Positions 7,101 to 10,515 of a DNA stretch of 10,515 bases are shown here, piece by piece. Source of the stretch: Calditrichota bacterium (GTDB lineage: Bacteria > Calditrichota > Calditrichia > RBG-13-44-9 > J075); the NCBI GenBank assembly GCA_024275555.1, contig JAJRYW010000621.1, positions 1-10,515 of the forward strand, given 5' to 3'. The notes beneath the pieces were generated by a model that was given only the letters and a program-made list of their open reading frames with translations, was not told the DNA's origin and did not search any database. Every line of letters starts with the position of its first letter. Within the stretch, counting starts at the first letter, position 1. A program made the translations under genes and the position numbers.

Positions 7101-7907
7101 TTGCACTTCCTGCCCGGCGGATTTCCGCAATAGCCGTTGGGAGACCACAAATTTTATATCTTTCCGGGCGATCATAATTTGGTCAAAGCGGTCTTTTACT
7201 CTCCGCAAGGCATCGGCAACGAAGGCAAATCGTGGGCTGTCAAAAATGGCTTCCTGTAACCCAGCCACAAAGCGGAAACGCAGATCGCGGCAGACCTCGC
7301 CAACTTCCCGCAAGAATCCCAAATCCAGAATTAACTGTTGGTCTCTTCGAGTGCGTAAATAATCCAGTAATTCATCGACGACCAACAACAAACCATGGTG
7401 GGGAAATTCTTTGTGGAAAGCCGCCATCATCTCTTCAAAGGTTCGTTTGTTGCTGGTAATTTCTTCCGCCCCGGGGAAACGAAATTCGATACCCAAATCG
7501 ACCAGATACATTTCCAGCTCGCTGGTAATAATTTCCCGCAGCCCCATGGTCACCGCCCCGATTTCCATCCTAAGCACTTTAAACTTTCCGGCGATGGATA
7601 TCGCGGCATCGCGGACCGTCTCATGGCTCATTTCTTGTACCAGGTCGGGGTGTTCAGCAATAGCAGAAATGACCGAAAGCAAGTGGGATTTGCCTGTGCC
7701 GTAATTGCCAACTACCATAAGCCCTTTGTTGTCGGCCGGCTGGTCAAATTGCAAATTGGGAATGATGATCTGCGTAATACGTTCCGCCATCTCTTCCGAA
7801 ATGACGTAGGTGGACACCAGTTGTTGAGCAACGGCCTTTTCATCGGCATGGCGTAGCTGAATAATGCTTTCGATGGGATCAAATTGAATCAAGTCGCCGT
7901 ACTTCAT
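4176..7907 (-). CDS. brxC: BREX P-loop ATPase BrxC (DUF6079 type, PglY-like)
   Basis: 1243 residues, within the usual 1100-1300 for BrxC/PglY. Walker A is GNYGTGKSH (67-75, Lys73) and Walker B is LLLVVDEL (173-180, Asp178-Glu179), both in an N-terminal AAA-like domain. The middle is long and globular. Residues about 950-1095 are rich in Glu, Lys, Leu and Gln and are probably coiled coil; a single CPHC knuckle follows at Cys1102/Cys1105, with no second CxxC seen. BrxC is one of the core BREX proteins and is required for phage exclusion; it is thought to work with PglX and PglZ in a DNA-bound complex, with its exact mechanism unsettled. GGGAG lies about 10 bases before the ATG. It starts 15 bases after brxF, the type 3 order. 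The N-terminus resembles DUF6079 proteins by eye; profile search would settle type 3 membership. Confidence 0.85.
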   Translation of the reverse strand: MKYGDLIQFDPIESIIQLRHADEKAVAQQLVSTYVISEEMAERITQIIIPNLQFDQPADNKGLMVVGNYGTGKSHLLSVISAIAEHPDLVQEMSHETVRDAAISIAGKFKVLRMEIGAVTMGLREIITSELEMYLVDLGIEFRFPGAEEITSNKRTFEEMMAAFHKEFPHHGLLLVVDELLDYLRTRRDQQLILDLGFLREVGEVCRDLRFRFVAGLQEAIFDSPRFAFVADALRRVKDRFDQIMIARKDIKFVVSQRLLRKSAGQEVQIGDYLARFSKFYSNMNERLNEYVHLFPVHPDYIDIFDRITVAEKREVLKTLSAEIKKILSNQAPEDFPGLIAYDSYWKVLRENPAFRSLPDIKAVIDCSQVLESRIEQAFTKPIYKPLAFRIIHALSVHRLTVGDINAPIGATPRELRDSLCLFQKEVEELGGDPADDLLTLVETVLKEIHRTVSGQFISSNPENGQYYLDLKKTDDFDALIEKRAESLEAAVLDRYYYESLKQVMERTDHTCHVTGYKIWEHELEWLDHKAPRKGYLFFGAPNERSTAIPPRDFYLYFIQPYEPPSYRDENKPDEVFFHLTSKDEAFTHALSNYAAAMELAAAASGHNKNVYETKAQGYFRQLTSWMREHMADAFQVTYQGRKKPLLGWAKGKNLRELVGLRPEERFNFRDLTNTIAGICLRTWFEEQAPEYPKFPVLITSANQEQAVLDALRNIVVTTRTRQGTAVLEALEMLDGDQLLPENSRYAQFILDKLDKKTRGQVINRSELIEDVQGVEYMAPDKFRVEPEWVVVLLSALVYSGHVVMAITGKKFDATTVNGIVGTSLEDLKNFRHIEAPKEWNLPGLKALFELLELPGGLANKITLGEESAVQQMQSRITDYVQDLVLAQQALHKGLDLWGRSLLSDPEKESTRKLFEQTQSFLESLQAFDTPGRLKNFRNTSAEIQQHRNAFLRLKEFQALQSFVHETKPLASYLATVETVLPREHYLIDQVRSMREKIFSELPEVKPEDLADYHQGKQEELLALQNLYIEEYLKLHSRARLNRQEDEQKSQLIQDKRIRQLEKLSEVAILPSHRLEEIKIRLAGLVSCFSLTREEMVSSPTCPHCNFNPNGDTSAAPAGNILDECDRQLDKLLEDWTATLLDNLNDPEIAEQLGLLKPQEKTKLDNFLQKGELPQPVTEDFLRLVQQVLSGLVKVVVKMDDLRAVLLEGGSPATPTEMKKRFEDYINELTRGKEPGKVRIVLE

Positions 7908-7922
7908 GTTCCGGATTCTCCC

Positions 7923-8399
7923 TTATTGTCTGTCCGGTAGCTGCATCAAAATCAAATCTTCGATTGAATAGTACCGGTACTCAGGATGGTCCGGAGTACC
8001 GTATATCAGGATGTTGTTTTCAACCTTTCCATTCCAGGCAGCCACAATAGTCTGATTGCGGGAGAGTCGCTGCAGAAGGCGTAAGGGATCCTGCTTTAAT
8101 GAAGGTTCAAACAACAATTCAATGTTGTCAAGAAGCATAATGTCGGCGTTTTGGTTGTTTATTAAGTCTTCCATCAACGCCGGTAGCCTTGCAGGCGAAA
8201 AGGAAATGTTTATTTCCAACAACTTTTTTGATAGAATCAAATTCAGATTAACCATCGGTGCACCGATTTTCTGATGCACTTTTTTCAATACAGTTGTTTT
8301 CCCCGCCCCGGCAGATCCCACAACCAGCACCAGACGATAGTACGCTTGTTCGGCTGCTTCCGTTTCCGAAAGAATTTGGTCAACAAATTGTGGAAACAA
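7923..8399 (-). CDS. brxF: BREX type 3 small P-loop protein BrxF
   Basis: 158 residues. Walker A GSAGAGKT (28-35) follows a short N-terminal helix and YYRLVLVVG strand; a Walker B-like strand DIMLLDNIELLF (86-97, Asp91) follows. Size, opening and P-loop position match BrxF, the small ATPase that marks BREX type 3 and precedes brxC. Its biochemical role is not established. Start choice: the frame opens with TTG at 8399; a GAGGTG Shine-Dalgarno (8405-8410) stands 5-6 bases upstream and no in-frame ATG gives a complete P-loop protein. An ATG at 8412 overlapping the SD is out of frame and leads to a stop after ten codons. It is the first gene of the operon, facing away from the SDR terminator. 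Confidence 0.82.
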   Translation of the reverse strand: MFPQFVDQILSETEAAEQAYYRLVLVVGSAGAGKTTVLKKVHQKIGAPMVNLNLILSKKLLEINISFSPARLPALMEDLINNQNADIMLLDNIELLFEPSLKQDPLRLLQRLSRNQTIVAAWNGKVENNILIYGTPDHPEYRYYSIEDLILMQLPDRQ

Positions 8400-8404
8400 T
8401 AATA

Positions 8405-8410
8405 CACCTC
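8405..8410 (-). promoter_or_regulatory. Ribosome binding site deciding the TTG start of brxF
   Basis: The minus strand reads GAGGTG followed by TATTA and TTG, a strong SD at normal spacing. It supports the rare TTG codon as the true start. Confidence 0.7.
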
Positions 8411-8438
8411 ATAATTGAACCGTTGAGATGAACGATCA

Positions 8439-8446
8439 CAAATATA
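8439..8446 (-). promoter_or_regulatory. Candidate -10 element for the brxF-brxC-fic operon
   Basis: The minus strand reads TATATTTG here, a good -10-like box in an AT-rich stretch (8431-8470), about 40 bases before the brxF start. No convincing -35 lies 17 bases upstream. The same octamer also fits the TAnnTTTG box of Bacteroidota promoters. Either reading is tentative. Confidence 0.3.
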
Positions 8447-8509
8447 ACATAATTCTTTTAAACATTATTAGGTGAAATCCAATGGCTAAAGTATGACTCA
8501 CATATTTTT

Positions 8510-8535
8510 AAAGCAAGCCAATAAAGCAAGCCAAC
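8510..8535. repeat. 13-base tandem repeat upstream of brxF
   Basis: AAAGCAAGCCAAT (8510-8522) is followed directly by AAAGCAAGCCAAC (8523-8535), identical at 12 of 13 positions. It lies about 65 bases upstream of the candidate -10 box, so it could be a regulator site or simply a slippage duplication. Confidence 0.6.
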
Positions 8536-8664
8536 AAATTTGGCCGGATCATAATCCGATTCTTTTTTTGCCTGGTGTAAATGGCCGCACAGCCTCACTC
8601 ATCAATCGTAAAATGTATTTCCACTCAAGCTGTGAATGTATATCATACACACGGTGATAATTTA

Positions 8665-8707
8665 CAAAAACAAAGGCGCATCGCGGTAAATCATCCCGCA
8701 ACGCGCC
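8665..8707 (-). terminator. Rho-independent terminator of the SDR gene
   Basis: Arms GGCGCATCGCGG (8675-8686) and CCGCAACGCGCC (8696-8707) form a 12-pair stem in the minus-strand transcript, with two G-U wobbles and a 9-base loop. It is followed by TTTGTTTTTG on that strand (8665-8674). It lies 39 bases after the SDR stop and insulates the BREX operon downstream. Confidence 0.8.
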
Positions 8708-8745
8708 CGGTAGCACACATTTTCACGCATCACGTTTCAATTACC

Positions 8746-9657
8746 CTACCCCTGCACCGCTTTTCCAACCTCGAATCTCACCCCGGTCAACTCTTCGGAG
8801 ACGCTCCAGAGCCGTTCGGCCGCGGATTGATCGTGCGAGAGCTTGTTCGAGAGCACTTTTTGGGGATAGCCGCGCCATTCCTGGAAACCGGAGGGGCCGT
8901 AGTAGTCGCCGCCTTTAACGTTGGGAACAGTAGCGGCGTAAAGGGTGGGCAGGGCGCCCATGGCACAACTTTGCGCAAACAGCTTCCCCCCAAGTTGAAA
9001 CAAGCTGGAGTGACGGGATAAATCGGAGTCTGTCCAACCGGGGTGAGCAGCCGCGGCGATGGTCTTGCTGCCGGCGGCGGTCAGCTTGCGCTGGAGTTCG
9101 TAGGTAAAGTAAAGATTGGCAATCTTGCTGTCGCCGTAAGCCCGCCAGGCTTTGTAGCGGCGCTTTTCCCAGCTCAGGTCATCGAAGTTCAGCTTGCCGT
9201 ATTTGTGGGCCATGCTGCTCACCGTGACGATCCGGGAGTTCTCGGTTGCCAACAACAGGCCGGTCAGCGCAAAATGCCCCAGGTGGTTGACGCCGAATTG
9301 CAGTTCAAAGCCGTCTTCGGTTTTGGAGTAGGGAGGAATCATCACCCCGGCGTTATTGATGAGGAGCTGCAACTGCGGATACTCCTGTTGATAAGCTTCC
9401 GCAAAGGCGCGGATCGACTTCCGGCTGGCTAAATCCAATTGCATTGATTTGACGCGCGCCTGCGGGTATTTTGCTTTGATCCGCTCGACCGCCGCGTTCC
9501 CTTTTTCGGCGTTCCGGCAAGCCAGGATCACCTCGGCGTTTTTCTCTGCCAGGGCCCGGGCGGTTGCAAAGCCGATACCGGTATTTGCCCCGGTGACAAC
9601 AACGATTTTGCCGCTTTGATCAGTGATATTTTCAGCAGTCCATTTTCCCACAGCCAT
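8746..9657 (-). CDS. Short-chain dehydrogenase/reductase (retinol dehydrogenase/WWOX-like SDR)
   Basis: 303 residues from the chosen start. Rossmann cofactor motif TGANTGIG (22-29), NNAG (101-104), Asn124 in the NHLG strand, catalytic Ser147/148 in VTVSSMAHKYG, and the YGDSK active site (Tyr174, Lys178). The set is complete, so the protein should be an NAD(P)-dependent oxidoreductase in the cytosol. Subfamily look is that of RDH/WWOX/protochlorophyllide reductase-like SDRs; the substrate cannot be told. Start: ATG at 9657 with GAGGG 8 bases upstream, which also fits the SDR N-terminus. A start at 9732 would add 25 unrelated residues and overlap the end of the tetR reading frame. It lies 58 bases after that tetR frame on the same strand, with an operator-like site between, so it is the probable target of that regulator. 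Confidence 0.9.
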   Translation of the reverse strand: MAVGKWTAENITDQSGKIVVVTGANTGIGFATARALAEKNAEVILACRNAEKGNAAVERIKAKYPQARVKSMQLDLASRKSIRAFAEAYQQEYPQLQLLINNAGVMIPPYSKTEDGFELQFGVNHLGHFALTGLLLATENSRIVTVSSMAHKYGKLNFDDLSWEKRRYKAWRAYGDSKIANLYFTYELQRKLTAAGSKTIAAAAHPGWTDSDLSRHSSLFQLGGKLFAQSCAMGALPTLYAATVPNVKGGDYYGPSGFQEWRGYPQKVLSNKLSHDQSAAERLWSVSEELTGVRFEVGKAVQG

Positions 9658-9679
9658 TCGGAACCCTCGATTCTTTATT

Positions 9680-9696
9680 GAACGTTCATTTATTAT
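9680..9696 (+). promoter_or_regulatory. Putative TetR operator O2, between tetR and the SDR gene
   Basis: GAACGTTCATTTATTAT matches 15 of 17 positions of the site on the tetR promoter (10295-10311), in inverted orientation. It includes most of the 10-base palindrome TGAACGTTCA (9679-9688), a form common among TetR-family operators. It lies just upstream of the SDR ribosome binding site. Confidence 0.6.
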
Positions 9697-9715
9697 TAGC
9701 CGGTTTTTTTCTCTT

Positions 9716-10288
9716 TTACAGTGTGATGGCATCCCAGGCTAACTCGACCGCATTATTAAAATGGGCCTCACTCAAGGCAAATTGACCGCTGATGTGGTGC
9801 TTGGCCAACTGTAGGATCGGGTAAAACGAGAAGGCCTCTAAAATTTCATTGGGGATATTTTTAATCACCTTCTCCTGCTTTCCCCGCTCCACCAGGGCAA
9901 AGATGGGCTGATAGTAGCCATAAATTTCTTCCCGGTTGATTTTGTTGATCAGGGGAGAATTAGAAAATTGCTCGATAAAAATAAACTCGCTGGTGTTTTA
10001 CAGGGCGTAGATAAACAAATTGGTCCAGACCAACTTAAAAGCAAATTCCAGGTTAAGGTCGTCGTGAAAATCTTTTAACAAAGCATCGCGCAGGTTGCGC
10101 TTGGCGTCGAGGTAGATTTGATTCAGCAAATCCTCTTTATTGTGGAAATATACATAAATCGTTGCCGGGGACACGCCCGCCTCCCTGGCTATCTTGGACA
10201 TCGAAGCTTCGGCAAAGCCGATTGTGTTGATCAGCTTAATGGCCGCCTGACAAATGGCCCGGTACTTTTTTTCGTCTTTTTGCCGCAT
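9716..10288 (-). pseudogene. TetR/AcrR-family regulator interrupted by one in-frame stop codon
   Basis: From ATG at 10288 the frame encodes a normal TetR N-terminus: helix MRQKDEKKYRAICQAAIKL and then the HTH, SKIAREAGVSPATIYVYF, followed by NKEDLLNQIY. A TAA at 9998-10000 (codon 97) ends it after WTNLFIYAL. The same frame then continues without another stop for 93 codons (NTSEFIFIEQFSNSPLIN and so on) to TAA at 9716, giving 190 residues in all, the normal family length. Nothing else is disturbed, so a single base substitution (for example AAA, CAA or GAA to TAA) or a sequencing error explains it. If real, the product is a DNA-binding domain lacking most of its ligand and dimer domain. A GTG start at 10345 is possible but lacks an SD and would put the promoter inside the gene. 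Confidence 0.85.
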
Positions 10289-10294
10289 GTTTTT

Positions 10295-10311
10295 ATAATA
10301 AATGATTGTTC
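10295..10311 (-). promoter_or_regulatory. Putative TetR operator O1 overlapping the tetR promoter
   Basis: On the minus strand GAACAATCATTTATTAT, 15 of 17 identical with the site before the SDR gene. It covers part of the spacer and the whole -10 box of the predicted tetR promoter, the classical place for autorepression. Confidence 0.6.
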
Positions 10312-10323
10312 GTTTAAAATCAA
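10295..10323 (-). promoter_or_regulatory. Sigma-70-type promoter of tetR, probably giving a leaderless or very short-leader mRNA
   Basis: -35 TTGATT (10318-10323), exact 17-base spacer, -10 TATTAT (10295-10300) on the minus strand. The -10 ends 6 bases before the ATG at 10288, so transcription should start at or next to that ATG. This agrees with the absence of a Shine-Dalgarno there. Confidence 0.55.
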
Positions 10324-10497
10324 GCGCTTTACTTGTTTTGTTCACAAAGGGCGTGAGAATCTTGGCAAGGTTAGATTAGTGTCTGGCCGAATAGTCACTA
10401 AGTATCTGTTTATAATCGGTTGAAAAGCAATAAATTCCCACGAATGTTTAACATAAATATTGAACTTACGCAAGATAATTCACGAAAAGAGGTAACA

Positions 10498-10515
10498 TTG
10501 GCCAACGTTTTTATT
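10498..10515 (+). CDS. Possible start of a divergent gene (only 6 codons in window)
   Basis: AGAGG (10488-10492) is followed 5 bases later by TTG and the codons for ANVFI up to the right edge. The spacing is good, and divergence from a tetR gene is common. Nothing can be said of function, and the call rests on the SD alone. Confidence 0.3.

Larger units (their letters stand above)
8400..8745. other. Intergenic region between the SDR gene and the BREX operon
   Basis: Gene-free stretch of 346 bases. From right to left it holds the SDR terminator (8665-8707), about 90 bases with no recognised element, a small inverted repeat CGGAT/ATCCG (8545-8558) followed on the plus strand by a T7 run, a 13-base tandem repeat (8510-8535), an AT-rich presumed promoter and the brxF SD. 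A plus-strand ORF starting at 8581 runs antisense into the SDR gene and shows no family features. Confidence 0.6.

Noticed and set aside
8545..8570. Plus-strand terminator (CGGAT/ATCCG stem then T-run)
   Set aside because: The stem has only 5 pairs and no plus-strand gene ends upstream of it.
8581..9021. Plus-strand ORF of 146 codons in the intergenic region
   Set aside because: It mostly runs antisense to the SDR gene and across its terminator; no SD or family motif.
9658..9732. Longer SDR start at 9732
   Set aside because: The extra 25 residues do not resemble SDR N-termini, overlap the tetR reading frame and the operator, and lack an SD; GAGGG before 9657 is convincing.

Overview
The window reads almost entirely on the minus strand and holds most of a BREX type 3 phage-defence locus, followed on its right by a small TetR/short-chain dehydrogenase (SDR) unit. 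In transcription order (right to left) the defence genes are brxF (small P-loop ATPase, 7923-8399), brxC (1243-residue DUF6079-type P-loop ATPase, 4176-7907), a Fic-domain gene (3119-4171), and an adenine-specific DNA methyltransferase of the PglX type 3 class (start at 2997, reading frame open through position 1, so its last part lies outside). The remaining type 3 genes (helicase brxHII, pglZ, brxA) would be expected beyond the left edge and are not seen. brxF-brxC-fic are packed with gaps of 15 and 4 bases; pglX follows after 120 bases of repeat-rich spacer.

The most unusual feature is inside pglX. Between methyltransferase motif I and its zinc ribbon, the uninterrupted 999-codon frame contains about 200 extra residues that read as a complete REP-associated tyrosine transposase (RAYT, Y1/HUH fold), with a PDHVHAVV HUH motif, a candidate catalytic Tyr and the NPVKKGL tail. 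The cassette is bracketed by short REP-like palindromes with a GGCTGGC core, and a fourth one lies in an earlier part of the same gene. A transposase plus its repeats thus sits in frame inside a phage-defence methyltransferase, apparently without breaking it. Insertion of a Fic gene between brxC and pglX is a second departure from the usual type 3 order.

To the right, 8400-8745 is a gene-free interval with the presumed BREX promoter, a 13-base tandem repeat and a strong intrinsic terminator for the SDR gene. The SDR (8746-9657) is preceded by a TetR regulator (9716-10288) that is interrupted by one in-frame TAA after 96 codons; the rest of the domain remains readable. Two near-identical 17-base sites, one on the tetR promoter and one before the SDR gene, look like its operators. 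The last bases may hold the start of a divergent plus-strand gene.

The organism cannot be named. Moderate G+C, standard Shine-Dalgarno sites and use of a TTG start fit many bacterial phyla; REP/RAYT families of this look are frequent in environmental lineages. All family assignments are from motif and sequence recognition by eye; no search was run.
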